Source: Bog-473 sp963838835 | GTDB lineage: Bacteria; Actinomycetota; Acidimicrobiia; Acidimicrobiales; RAAP-2 | DNA length: 64,000 nucleotides | Reading direction: 5' to 3' | Assembly: GCA_963838835.1 (NCBI GenBank) | Contig: CAWITA010000036.1 | Span: 124,001-188,000 of the forward strand | Shown: positions 10,908 through 20,531 of the stretch, piece after piece | How positions within the stretch are numbered: position 1 is the first letter of the stretch | Layout: each line of letters opens with the position of its first letter | Made by a program: the position numbers and the translations under genes | The notes under the pieces: model-generated | What the model was told of the DNA's origin: nothing | Database searches by the model: none | Seen by the model: the letters and a program-made list of their open reading frames with translations, nothing else

Positions 10908-12084
10908 CCGGGGTGCGGGTGCTCGAGGTGAGCGGGCGGACCGGGGCCTACTGCGGCAAGATCCTGGCCGATCTCGGGGCCGACGTCCTCAAGGTCGAGT
11001 TGCCGACCGGCGACCGGATGCGATCGCTGCCACCGTTCCGTGACGGGGCGTCGGGACCCGAAGCGAGCCTGCTCTTCGCCTACTACCACCACAACAAGCG
11101 CGGCATCACCCTCGACTGGGGGCGCGGCGAGTCACGGGACGTGCTGAAGAGCCTGTCGGCCCGGTCGGACGTGGTGCTGGCCTCGCCGAAGGGCGAACCC
11201 GAACAGGTGGCCGGGCTCGTCGAAGATCCGCCCTCGCTGTCCTGGGTGACGGGCCCCGCACTCACCTGCTTCATCACGCCCTTCGGGCTGACAGGTCCAT
11301 ACCGCGACTGGCGGGCAACACCCTTCACATCGTTCGCCATGAGTGGGTACATGTACGCCGTTGGTGCCCCGGAAGGGCCACCGCTTTGCATGCCCGGGCA
11401 AGAGTTCTACGACGAAGCGGGAATCTGGGCCGCTTTCCTGGTCCAGGCGACACTGCGGGGTTCACGGGACCTCCGGCCGCAGGTGCTCGACGTCTCCATC
11501 CATGAGGTCGGCCTGTTCAACAAGTTAGGGACGGAGCAGTACGGTCAGGCGGGGCAGATCAAGACCCGGGCGACCAATTTCGGGCCACCTCCCGGTGGGA
11601 TCTGGCAATGCCGCGACGGCATGGTGGACATCGGCGCCCACTCGGCCCACCACTGGGATGTCTTCGTCGACCTGCTGGGCCGACCGGACGTGCTGTCCGA
11701 CCCGATCTATCGCGACCGGGTCATGCGGGTTCAGCTCTTCGACTTGTTGAATGGCATCATCGCGGATCAGCTGTCGAACTGGAGCGCACCAGAGATTCGT
11801 CGAGGCAGGGCAGACCGCAGGCCTGCCCTGCGCACTGACGCAGACGCCGGCCCAGTTCACACAGGATCGCCAGCCGGAGGCGCGGCACTTCTTCATTGAG
11901 TCGACCCGGGCCGGCACCGGGTCAGTGCGCATCCCCGGCCCCCCATTTCTTTCCGACCCTCCCCTGATCGCGTACCACCGGTCAGCCCCGCGGTTGGGAG
12001 AGTCCAACGAGGAGGTCTACGTGCACGAGCTGGGGTACTCGTCGCGCGGTCCTACAGCAATGGCGGACCGATGGCCTCGTCTGA
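10889..12084 (+). CDS. CaiB/BaiF family III CoA-transferase (frameshifted)
   Basis: The start MATQPLTGVRVLEVSGRTGA lies inside the end of the DUF35 gene. CGKILADLGADVLKVELPTG is the family CoA-binding segment and LTGPYRDWRATPF the conserved mid-motif. The active-site region reads LDVSIHEVGLFNK, with Glu where the family usually has Asp. A shift near 11795 leads to FVEAGQTAGLPCALTQTPAQ, the correct C-terminal domain. A final shift near 12050 gives LQQWRTDGLV and TGA at 12082. The end overlaps the next gene's ATG at 12071. It is one of four such genes in one direction. Confidence 0.77.
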
Positions 12085-13327
12085 CCCGCGCCGAAAGACG
12101 CCGCTTGCAGGCGTCCGCGTCCTCTCCTTCGGCTCGTTCGTCGCGGGCAACATCTGCACACTCATGCTGGCCGACCTGGGCGCCGATGTCGTGAAGATCG
12201 AGTCACGCGACCGCCCGGAGGCTCTTCGGGCCTACGACAACCCAGGACAGCCGCAGGTGTTCGAGCCTTCGGGCATGCGAACGACGGCCCTGTTCGCCGG
12301 CATGACCCGCGGCGTCCGCAGTGCGTGCATCAACATGGGCAACGAGCGCGGCCGCCACACGTTTCGGGAACTCGCGGAGCGGGCGCACGTGGTGATCGAG
12401 AACCTGGGCCTCGGCACAATGGAGTCGTGGGGCTGCTCGTACCCCGAGTTGCACATGCGCAACACCAACCTCGTGATGCTGTCGATATCGGGCTACGGCC
12501 GGTCGGGACCTCAGGCGGCCTACCGGGCATACGCATCCAACATCAACAGCTTCCTTGGCCACGCCCGCGCCTGGGCCCCAGACGGCATCCACTTCGACTT
12601 CGTGGCGGGAATTCACGGCGCCTGTGCCGTCGTCGCCGGGCTGGCCGAGATCGACGGGGGTGCGCCGGGCGTCTTCATCGACATGGCACAGACGGAGGCA
12701 GGTGCCGCCATCCTGCCCACCTTGTACCTCGACTTCCTGGCCAACAGGCGGGAATGGAGCGAGGTGTCCAACGAGGTCCCGGGGTCATGCTTCTCCGGCG
12801 TCGTCCGCTGCCGTGGTGCGGACTCATGGGTGGCAATCGAACTCGAGGACGCGAGGGACTGGGCGATCATGTGCGAATTTCTCGAGCGACCCGACCTGAC
12901 CCTTGGTGCCCAGGGAGCGACCCGTGAGGCCAGGGCGTCCCTGCGCGACGCCGTGGCGAGCTGGGCCAGCACGGTCACTCCATTCCAGGCGGCCTTCCGG
13001 CTGCAACGGCTCGGCGTCGCCGCGGGCCCCGTGGAGGACAACGAGGACCTGTGGCGGGACGCGCAACACCGCAGCCGCGGGGCCTACGTCGACGTGTGGC
13101 ACCCCGATCTCGGCCGGATCGAGTATCCGGATTCTCCCGGCGCGTTGCACGGCACACCCGGCGAGGTAAGACCGAGCGGACCCAGGCTCGGTGCCCACAC
13201 CGTTGACGTGCTGCGGGAGTGGTTGGGTTGCAACGAGTCGGACGTGGCCGGCCTTCGGGCGAGTGCCGCTGTGTGGGCGCCCGAGGAGGCGGCGTTGGAG
13301 CCGCGGTCGCGCCAAGGAGCAGGCTGA
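12071..13327 (+). CDS. CaiB/BaiF family III CoA-transferase
   Basis: An intact 418-residue family III CoA-transferase. LAGVRVLSFGSFVAGNICTL and LMLADLGADVVKIESRDRPE form the N-terminal domain. The active-site loop reads VFIDMAQTEAGAAILP, with Glu at the catalytic Asp position, as in the preceding gene. PFQAAFRLQRLGVAAGPVED is the standard C-terminal domain. It overlaps the gene before it by 14 bases and is followed after 15 bases by an SDR gene, so it sits within one operon. Two adjacent paralogues may form a heteromer or act on successive intermediates. Confidence 0.85.
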   Translation: MASSDPRRKTPLAGVRVLSFGSFVAGNICTLMLADLGADVVKIESRDRPEALRAYDNPGQPQVFEPSGMRTTALFAGMTRGVRSACINMGNERGRHTFRELAERAHVVIENLGLGTMESWGCSYPELHMRNTNLVMLSISGYGRSGPQAAYRAYASNINSFLGHARAWAPDGIHFDFVAGIHGACAVVAGLAEIDGGAPGVFIDMAQTEAGAAILPTLYLDFLANRREWSEVSNEVPGSCFSGVVRCRGADSWVAIELEDARDWAIMCEFLERPDLTLGAQGATREARASLRDAVASWASTVTPFQAAFRLQRLGVAAGPVEDNEDLWRDAQHRSRGAYVDVWHPDLGRIEYPDSPGALHGTPGEVRPSGPRLGAHTVDVLREWLGCNESDVAGLRASAAVWAPEEAALEPRSRQGAG

Positions 13328-13342
13328 AGAGGAGGACGCATC

Positions 13343-14263
13343 ATGCCCGGGATCGATGAGGGTCGAGTCGCGATCGTGACCGGTGCTGGTCGCGGCATCG
13401 GCCGCGGTCACGCGTTGGAGCTGGCACGCCAAGGGGCCAAGGTCGTTGTCAACGACCTTGGGGTGGAGGTCGACGGCCTCGGTCGCTCGGCGGCACCCGC
13501 CGACGCCGTCGTCGAAGAAATCAACGCTGCCGGAGGTGTCGCGGTGGCCAACCATGAGGACGTATCCAACTGGGACGGCGCCAGGCGACTCGTGCAGAGA
13601 GCCATCCGCTCGTTCGGTTCCCTCGACATCGTGGTGAACAACGCAGGCATCCTGCGTGACCGGATGATGGTCAACATGTCGATCGAAGAGTGGGACGCGG
13701 TCATCCGGGTCCACCTTCGGGGTACGTTCGCCATCATGCGGCAATCGGTCGAGTACTGGCGCAGCCGGGCCAAGGCCGGCGAAACCAACGACGCGCGGAT
13801 CATCAACACGACCTCCGCTTCGGGACTCTTCGGCAACCCCGGGCAGGCCAACTACGGAGCTGCGAAGGCCGGCATCGCGGCCCTCACACTCATTGGAGCC
13901 GCTGAACTCGGGCGCTACGGGGTCACCGTGAATGCGATCAACCCTGGCGCTCACACGCGCATGACCGAACAAGCTAGACCCGACTCCTACCGGCCAATCG
14001 AGCCAGGTACGTTCGAGATCTCCGACCCTGAGAACATCGCGCCCCTGGTCGCTTGGCTCGCCAGTCCTGAGTCGTCGCACATCACAGGGCGGGTGTTCAC
14101 CGTGCGCGGGGGTGAGATCAGAGTGCTCGAGGGCTGGCGCGGCGGCCCTTCGATGGACGCGCACCAACGGTGGGACGCCGCCCTCCTCGGCCCGGCGGTC
14201 ACCGAGCTCGTCGCGGCCGCGGCGCCCAACGCAGACCTCTGGGGCAATATCCCAAAGGCATGA
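13343..14263 (+). CDS. Short-chain dehydrogenase/reductase, 3-hydroxyacyl-CoA dehydrogenase type
   Basis: A 306-residue SDR. The cofactor motif is VTGAGRGIGRGHALELARQG, the second motif NNAGILRDRM, and the catalytic Tyr/Lys lie in NYGAAKAGIAAL with Ser in TTSASG. The VVNDLGVEVDGLG segment and the long C-terminus resemble the dehydrogenase domain of peroxisomal multifunctional enzyme 2 (HSD17B4), which oxidises 3-hydroxyacyl-CoA with NAD+. AGGAGG at 13330 precedes the ATG. It would supply the third beta-oxidation step. It faces the minus-strand acyl-CoA dehydrogenase genes across a 39-base gap. Confidence 0.85.
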   Translation: MPGIDEGRVAIVTGAGRGIGRGHALELARQGAKVVVNDLGVEVDGLGRSAAPADAVVEEINAAGGVAVANHEDVSNWDGARRLVQRAIRSFGSLDIVVNNAGILRDRMMVNMSIEEWDAVIRVHLRGTFAIMRQSVEYWRSRAKAGETNDARIINTTSASGLFGNPGQANYGAAKAGIAALTLIGAAELGRYGVTVNAINPGAHTRMTEQARPDSYRPIEPGTFEISDPENIAPLVAWLASPESSHITGRVFTVRGGEIRVLEGWRGGPSMDAHQRWDAALLGPAVTELVAAAAPNADLWGNIPKA

Positions 14264-14302
14264 GCGTCGGAAAAGGTCTGCTCGCGAAGGTGACCGATGA
14301 CC

Positions 14303-15586
14303 TCAGACCTCGCCCGTCCAGTTCTGGGCGTCGCGCAGCACCTCGTTGAACGGCTTGCGCGTGTCGAAGCTCGGCTCCCGGGGGAGCCCCAGCGCGCGCT
14401 CACCGATCACGTTCCGCTGGGTCTCGTTGGTGCCGCCGGCGATGGACGCCCCCCGACCTCGTAGGTACGCAAGCGCCGCCTCGGCGCCGGCTGGATCGCC
14501 AGGATCCCAGGTCATGGCACCGGCACCTCCGATCTCGACCGCCAGACGGGCGCGCAACGGGCTGTAGGTCCCCCGGAACAATTTGACGTAGGAGGCCACG
14601 CCGGGGTCCAGGCGACCGAGCCGGTCCATCTCGGCGATGCGGGCGCCCAACGCGCTCGCCACGTAGTCGTAAGTGTGGGCGCGGGCGAGCTTTTGTCGGA
14701 CGACAGGGTCATTGAGCCGACCCGCCCTCCTGGCCAGCTCCACCAAGTCGGGAGCCAACGGACCGGGACCCTCGAACGCCGTGCCGTCCCCGGGACGCCC
14801 GGCGCCTCGCTCGAACACGAACATGGTCCGCGTGAGTGCCCAGCCCTCGTTGACCGCGCACAGGCGGTCGGCATCGGGGACGACCACGTTGTCGAAGAAG
14901 TCCTCGCAGAACTCCGCCACCTCGTTGACCTGTTTGATGGGCCGGATCGTGACGCCCGGGGCGTCGCACGGCACCAGGAACCACGTGAGGCCCTGATGTT
15001 TGGGCACGTCCCAGTTCGTGCGGGCGAGGCACATGCCCGAATCAGCCAAGTGTGCGAAGGTGCTCCAGATCTTTTGGCCGTCGATGATCCAGCGCTCCCC
15101 GTCCCGGGTGGCTCGAGTGCGGGCTCCGGCGAGGTCGGACCCCGAGGAGGGTTCCGAGAAGAACTGGCAGACGAGTTGCTCCCCGGCCAGGACCTTGGGC
15201 ACGAACCGGCTGAGAAACTCCGGTGCAGCGTAGGCCAGCATCGTCGGGACGCAGACGTAGAAGGTCGTGATGGTGAGCGCGCCGAAATCCGGGAGGACGA
15301 AGTCGGCGGCCTCCTCGAGGAACGCCCACTCGTAGGCGCTGCCCAGGCCCTGGCCGCCGTATTCCCGCGGCCAGGTGATGCCGGCGTACCCGCCCTCGAA
15401 GAGACGCCGCTGCAGCGCCCGGTTCGTTGCCATCACCTCGGGGGTGTAGTGCTCGACTTCGTGGTCCTCTGGCGGGCCATCCCGCCGCGGCATGTTCTCG
15501 GCCAGCCAGACCCTGGCGGCGCGGCGGTACTCACGAAGCGCGTGATCCTCGGCTGACCTGGGCTCGTGGCGTTCGTCCGTCGTCAT
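14303..15586 (-). CDS. Acyl-CoA dehydrogenase, FadE-type large subunit
   Basis: An intact 427-residue flavoprotein oxidising acyl-CoA to enoyl-CoA. Visible marks are GYAGITWPREYGGQGLG, QFFSEPSSGSDLAGARTRA (FAD/substrate loop), IDGQKIWSTFAHLADSGMCL and the C-terminal SIAGGTNETQRNVIGERAL. The gene lies 4 bases downstream of a second, different acyl-CoA dehydrogenase gene on the same strand. Adjacent unlike pairs of this kind form alpha2-beta2 enzymes in mycobacterial steroid catabolism (ChsE1-ChsE2, FadE28-FadE29). This protein looks like the FAD-binding catalytic partner. Substrate unknown. Confidence 0.87.
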   Translation of the reverse strand: MTTDERHEPRSAEDHALREYRRAARVWLAENMPRRDGPPEDHEVEHYTPEVMATNRALQRRLFEGGYAGITWPREYGGQGLGSAYEWAFLEEAADFVLPDFGALTITTFYVCVPTMLAYAAPEFLSRFVPKVLAGEQLVCQFFSEPSSGSDLAGARTRATRDGERWIIDGQKIWSTFAHLADSGMCLARTNWDVPKHQGLTWFLVPCDAPGVTIRPIKQVNEVAEFCEDFFDNVVVPDADRLCAVNEGWALTRTMFVFERGAGRPGDGTAFEGPGPLAPDLVELARRAGRLNDPVVRQKLARAHTYDYVASALGARIAEMDRLGRLDPGVASYVKLFRGTYSPLRARLAVEIGGAGAMTWDPGDPAGAEAALAYLRGRGASIAGGTNETQRNVIGERALGLPREPSFDTRKPFNEVLRDAQNWTGEV

Positions 15587-15590
15587 CGCC

Positions 15591-16712
15591 CTACAGACCG
15601 TTCAGTTGGCACAGCCGCTCGCGGTGCCAGTCGGATTGTCCGAACACCAGACCGTTCATGGTGATGCGCCGCAGGAAGAGATGGAGGTCGTGTTCCCAGG
15701 TGAAGCCGATGCCGGCGAAGACCTGCGCACAACCCTGCACGATGTCGATCCCCGCGTCGGCGACCCAGGACATCGCCATGCTGACGATCTCGCCCGCGTC
15801 GGCCTGATCCTGCTGCACCGCTCCGACGGCGGCCGTGGCGACGGCCTTGCTGGATTCCAGAGAGAGGCTCATGTCGGCCAGTTGGTGCTTCACCGCCTGA
15901 AACGAGCCAATGGGCCGGCCGAACGCGGTGCGGTCGATGGCGTACCGACGTGTCAGATCGAAGAGAGCGTCCATGGCGCCCACGGTCTCGGCCACGCAGA
16001 GCACGCAGGCAAGTTGCAGTTGGCTTTCGAGGGCCGGCGCGGCCTGCCCCACAGGGCCGACCAGGGACGTTGCCGGAACGATCGCCCCGTCGAAGGACAC
16101 CGAGGCGAATCGCTGCGTGATGTCGAGCGCTTCGAGCGGCGCAACGGTGATGCCCGGTGTCGCCGGGTCGACCAGGAATTGCGACGGCCCCGGCGGGCCG
16201 CTCGCCGAGACCAGGTACCAATGCGCCTGGGCGGCGGCGGGAACAGCGCCCGCCCACCCCGAGAGTGCGAAGTCATCGCGCTGGGGGGCCGCGGTGATCA
16301 TCCCGGACGAAGAACTCGTCACGACATCACCGAACACCCAGGTCGCGACCGTGGTTCCTTGGCAGATGCCCGGAAGGAAACGAGCCCGCTGCTCCGGAGA
16401 TCCCGTGGCGGCCAACGCAGCTGCCACCACGTTCATGGGGACGAACGGACCGGGCTGTAGTGCCCGGCCCCGTTCCTCGGCGACGATCGCCAGGTCGTGC
16501 ACGCCCTCTCCCGAGACGCTGCCGCCGCCGTACTCCTCCGGCACGAGCATGGCGAACCACCCGAGCTGACCGGCGTCGCGGAGGTACTCTGTGGGGACGC
16601 CCGCATCGCTCCCAATCAGCTGGCGCACCACCGAGAGCGGGCACGTCGCGTCGATGAAGCGCGCCGCCGTCTCTCGGAGGAGCTCCTGATCGCTGCTGAG
16701 GTCAAGCTCCAT
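15591..16712 (-). CDS. Acyl-CoA dehydrogenase, second (partner) subunit
   Basis: A 373-residue acyl-CoA dehydrogenase. The chosen start, MELDLSSDQELLRETAARF at 16712, is the usual N-terminus; an upstream extension to 16790 has no family character. LGWFAMLVPEEYGGGSV and the late YAIDRTAFGRPIGSFQAVKH are family motifs. The C-terminal FTWEHDLHLFLRRITMNGLV is typical of the smaller, often FAD-poor partner in heteromeric enzymes. It is transcribed first in a two-gene minus-strand operon and diverges from the ABC transporter genes. Confidence 0.85.
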   Translation of the reverse strand: MELDLSSDQELLRETAARFIDATCPLSVVRQLIGSDAGVPTEYLRDAGQLGWFAMLVPEEYGGGSVSGEGVHDLAIVAEERGRALQPGPFVPMNVVAAALAATGSPEQRARFLPGICQGTTVATWVFGDVVTSSSSGMITAAPQRDDFALSGWAGAVPAAAQAHWYLVSASGPPGPSQFLVDPATPGITVAPLEALDITQRFASVSFDGAIVPATSLVGPVGQAAPALESQLQLACVLCVAETVGAMDALFDLTRRYAIDRTAFGRPIGSFQAVKHQLADMSLSLESSKAVATAAVGAVQQDQADAGEIVSMAMSWVADAGIDIVQGCAQVFAGIGFTWEHDLHLFLRRITMNGLVFGQSDWHRERLCQLNGL

Positions 16713-16937
16713 CGTGTTCTCTTCCGATTGGCTCTGCGCCACGCCCGCCCGCACCACACGGGGTCGGTTCCGGAACGACGAGGTCGCCATCGGCGCAGCG
16801 GGATTGGTGGAACAACACCCTGGTCTACGGTACCATCTGGCACGTTATCTGGGCAGACGCCCAAACTCGGATCTCGAGCTGAAAACCGGCTCTGGCGACC
16901 GGCACAAGAGCGCTGGTAGACCGGATCGGGGGATGCG
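16713..16937. promoter_or_regulatory. Divergent intergenic region between acyl-CoA dehydrogenase operon and ABC transporter operon
   Basis: The two operons start back to back here, so 225 bases must hold both promoters. The part from 16805 to 16850 is less GC-rich (CTGGTCTACGGTACCATCTGG, CACGTTATCTGGG) and contains a short GGTACC palindrome. No clear -35/-10 pair was found. Joint control of uptake and the first oxidation step by one regulator would be natural, but is inference. Confidence 0.4.
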
Positions 16938-18911
16938 TTGCTGCAGTATGTGATCGCTGGCCTGGTCTATGGGGGGATCTACGCCATCGCCGCGTCCGGG
17001 CTCGTGGTGACCTATCAGTCGACCGGCATCTTGAATTTCGCGTTCGCCGCGATCGCCTATGCGCTCGCGCGTTTCTACTATTACCTCAACACCCAGGAGC
17101 ACTGGGCCATTGTGCCGGCTGCCCTGGTGTCGATCGTTATCGCCGGGCCGGCTCTCGGTGTTGGGCTGTACTTCTTCCTTTTCCGCCGCCTGAGACTGGC
17201 CCGCCCGTTGATCAAGGTGGTCGCCACCATCGGCGTCTCGGTCGCCATTCCGCCGGCCGCGACGCTGATCTTCGGGAACCAGGCGATCCTGTCCGCCCCC
17301 GGCCTTGCACCAGAGCCGGTTCGGGTCTTCGACTTTCTCGGCGTCGCCGTCACGATGGAGCAGGTCATCACCTACATCTGCGTCGTCCTCATCGTCGTGA
17401 TCGGGGTGGTGATCCTCCGCTGGACCGACATCGGTCTGAGGGTACGGGCCATGGTCGACTCGCCGGCGATGACCTCGCTGTCCGCAACCAGTCCCGATCG
17501 GATCTCCATGGGGGTCTGGGCCGTCAGCGTCGCCCTGGCCGGCCTAGTCGGGGTCCTCGCCGCCCCGGTTGTCGGTCTGGATCCTGGCGACTTTACGTTG
17601 GTGATGGCGGCGGCCTTCGCGGCGGTCATCGCGGCCCGGCTGCGCAGCCTGCCGGTGGCGGTCGCAGTGGGGCTTCTGATGGGGATCCTGGGGACGTTGG
17701 TGCAGTACTTCTTCTCCAATTCCTCCTCGTTGAGTGCCGACGTGATACCGGCCATCCCGTTCATCGTGACCGCCGTCGTCCTCGTCTACTTCATGTTCCG
17801 GGGAACGAGCTCGGAAGAATCAGAAGGGGTCGGCGGACCGCTCGATCGGGCCATCATGCCCCAGGGCGATGCGCCGACCGGCTCCAACCGCGAGCGCTAC
17901 GCCTCTGCCTTCGGCTGGCAACTTCCACTGCTGGCCTTTGTGATCCTGTGCATCCTTCCCCTGGTGCTCAGCGGGTTCTGGGTCGGCCTCATCGGACAAG
18001 GGGTGTGCTTCGCCATCATCCTGCTCTCCATCACCTTGGTCACGGGCGAGGGCGGCATGATCTGGCTGTGCCAGGCCACGTTCGCCGGGATCGGCGCCGT
18101 GGCGGCGGCCCAGCTGGCGGTCCACCACGGATGGCCGGTCATGGCGTCGGTGGTGGCGGGGGGGATCGTGGCGGCGCCGTTCGGAGTAATCATCGGCCTC
18201 GTGACGATCCGCCTGGGCAATCTGTACGTGGCGCTGGTCACGCTGACGATCGGTCTGCTGTTCGACGATCTGGTGTTCACCCAGCAGATCTTCTCCAACA
18301 ACTCCATCGGTGTGAACGTCGACCTGCCGTCCTTCGCGTCGAGCCCGCGCGCCTTCACATACCTCGCGCTTGGGGTCTTCGCACTCGCATCATTGGTCAT
18401 CTCGAACCTGCAGAAGTCGACGACCGGGGCTGGCGTCTGAATGCCGTCCGGTGGAGCCCCGTCGGTGCCCGAACCATCGGGATCAGCGTGCTGCAGATGA
18501 AGGTCCTGGTTTCGGGCATCGCCGCATGCGTCGCCGGCATTGGTGGCGCTATGTACGCGCTGTCCCTGGGATCTGCACTGCCGACGAACTATTCGTCGCT
18601 GCTCGGCCTCGTCTGGCTGGCCATTCTGGTGACCCTGGGTATCCGTTCCAACATCGCCGCGCTACTGGCCGGGGTGTCGTACACCGTCCTCGCCGGTGTA
18701 GCCGTCGCTTACCTGCCGCCCGCCTATGCGGAGGTCACGCCCATTCTCTTCGGTCTCGGTGCCGTGCAGGTCGCCAAGTTCCCCAACGGTGCCATGACCG
18801 AGAACGCCCGACAGGTCCTCTGGTTCTGGGACAAGGTTCGTGGCGTGTCGCAAACCCGACCCGATTCTGGTGGCCCAGGAGCCGGTCGTCGTCGGGGGCG
18901 ACCTTGTCTGA
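16938..18911 (+). CDS. Branched-chain-type ABC transporter permease, LivH-LivM fusion (frameshifted)
   Basis: The TTG start gives MLQYVIAGLVYGGIYAIAAS, a standard LivH opening, and the LivH half runs to about residue 300. A linker near residue 315 leads straight into a LivM half (PLLAFVILCILPLVLSGFWV, ITLVTGEGGMIWLCQATFAG), so both permeases are one polypeptide of about 650 residues. Near 18435 the frame shifts and LivM continues: VGARTIGISVLQMKVLVSG. A shift near 18845 restores EPVVVGGDLV and TGA at 18909. Family III CoA-transferases and acyl-CoA dehydrogenases nearby suggest import of an organic acid rather than an amino acid. No periplasmic binding protein is in the window. Confidence 0.8.
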
Positions 18912-19767
18912 GCACGGCGAGCCCGACACGTCGGCCACGGTCCGCCCCGGGGTCGGTATTGGCCGCCACCGACGTCACCGTACGTTTCGGTGGGCTCACC
19001 GCGTTGTCCACGTCTCCATCGACGTGCCGGCCGGCAGCATCGTCGGGCTGGTGGGGCCGAACGGGGCCGGCAAGTCCACCCTCTTCGCCGTCATTTCGGG
19101 CCTGCGTTCGCCCCGCGGCAGGCCGTGTCTTCATCGCCGGCCAAAACGTCACCGCCCTGAACACCCCGGCACGGGCGCGCCTCGGACTGGCGCGCACCTT
19201 CCAGCATCCCGAGTTGTTCATGGGCATGACGGTCCGCGATCACCTCGTCCTCGCGCACCGGGCCCACTACGAGCGTCGTCGGTGCTGGAGCGATCTCCTG
19301 CAGCCTGCGGGCCATGTTCCCGCCAACGAAGCTCGAGAACGAACGGGTGGACTCGCTCTTGGAACTGCTCGGTCTCACCAGTCTCGTCAAGACGCAGGTG
19401 TCGGTCCTCCCTCTCGGCCTGGCTCGACTGGTGGAGGTGGGCCGTGCGCTGGCGACAGATCCCCGCGTGGTGCTGCTCGACGAGCCGCTGTCGGGGCTCG
19501 ACGTGCGTGCCACCGAGAAGCTGACCGCCGCGTTCGAACGGTGCGTCGTCGAACAGCAGCGAAGGCCTGTCTCTGCTCATGGTCGAACATGACGTGGCCT
19601 CGGTCCTGGCGCTATCCAGCAGGATCTTCGTGCTCAACTTCGGAGAACTCATCGCGCACGGAACTCCCGAGGAGGTCCGGGCCGATCCGGTCGTCCGAGA
19701 CGCCTATCTGGGCGACGAGGACGCCACGGCAGGAGGAGAGCGCCGCAACCGGAGCAATGGGCAGTGA
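18904..19767 (+). CDS. Branched-chain-type ABC transporter ATP-binding protein LivG (frameshifted)
   Basis: The TTG at 18904 overlaps the permease stop. The protein opens LSEHGEPDTSATVRPG; repaired, it has VTVRFGGLTAL, Walker A GLVGPNGAGKSTLFAVISG, the LivG switch LARTFQHPELFMGMTV, signature-like VLPLGLARLVEVGRALAT, Walker B PRVVLLDEPLSGLD and the H-loop LLMVEHDVASVLAL. Breaks occur near 18950, 19010, 19110, 19300 and 19560. The signature lacks LSGGQ, as is common in LivG proteins (LPxG). It energises the LivHM permease together with LivF. The C-terminus ends at 19767. Confidence 0.8.
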
Positions 19768-19789
19768 GGGCCGGCTCCGATGAGGAGCC

Positions 19790-20507
19790 ATGCTGGTGGT
19801 CGAGGACCTCGACGTGAGTTACGGGACGTCGCAGGCGCTCTTCGGCGTCTCGCTTGGAGGTCGAAGCGGGCTCATTGGTCGCCGTGCTGGGAGCCAATGG
19901 CGCCGGCAAGAGCACGCTGGCCCGCACCGTCTCGGGGTTGGTGCCGCCATCCGCTGGTCGGGTCCGGTTCAACGGGATCGACGTCACCAAGACGCGCTGC
20001 CCACAAGCTGAGTGCCGAAGGTCTCACCCACCTACCCGAGGGTCGAGGGATATTCCCCGGTCTGACGGTGCTCGAGAACCTCCGCATGGCCGTCAAGCAG
20101 CTCACGCGCGGTGAGCGATCGACTTCGGCCATCGACCGGTCGATCGAACGCTTCCCGGTGCTCGGCGAACGTCACCGGCAGGCGGCGGGAACCCTCTCGG
20201 GCGGTGAACAGCAGATGCTGGCGTTGGCCCGCGCCCTGGCGGTCACGCCCAAGCTGATCATCGCCGACGAGATGTCACTGGGCCTGGCTCCGCTGGTCAC
20301 AGAGACCGTGTTCGAGGGCCTCGAGGAGGCGCGCGAAAACGGGGGTCACCGTCGTGCTCATCGAACAGTTCGTTCATCGCGCTCTGGCCCTCGCCGACCG
20401 CTGCGTCATTCTCACCCGTGGTCGCGTCGGCTGGTCGGGCCCGGCGGCGGAGGCGCACCAGGAGGTCATCGACCGGTATCTCGGCGAAGTGGCGCAGAGC
20501 ACGTGAC
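19790..20507 (+). CDS. Branched-chain-type ABC transporter ATP-binding protein LivF (frameshifted)
   Basis: About 238 residues after repair. MLVVEDLDVSYGTSQALFGV opens the protein; Walker A is VLGANGAGKSTLARTVSG, LivF-specific HLPEGRGIFPGLTVLENLRM follows, then the signature TLSGGEQQMLALARAL and Walker B PKLIIADEMSLGLAP. After a shift near 20340 the H-loop region reads GVTVVLIEQFVHRALALADR. TGA is at 20505. Breaks are near 19850, 20000 and 20340. It lies 22 bases after LivG and just before another acyl-CoA dehydrogenase gene, in the same direction. Confidence 0.8.
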
Positions 20508-20531
20508 CGAGCGACACAAGACCACAAAGCC

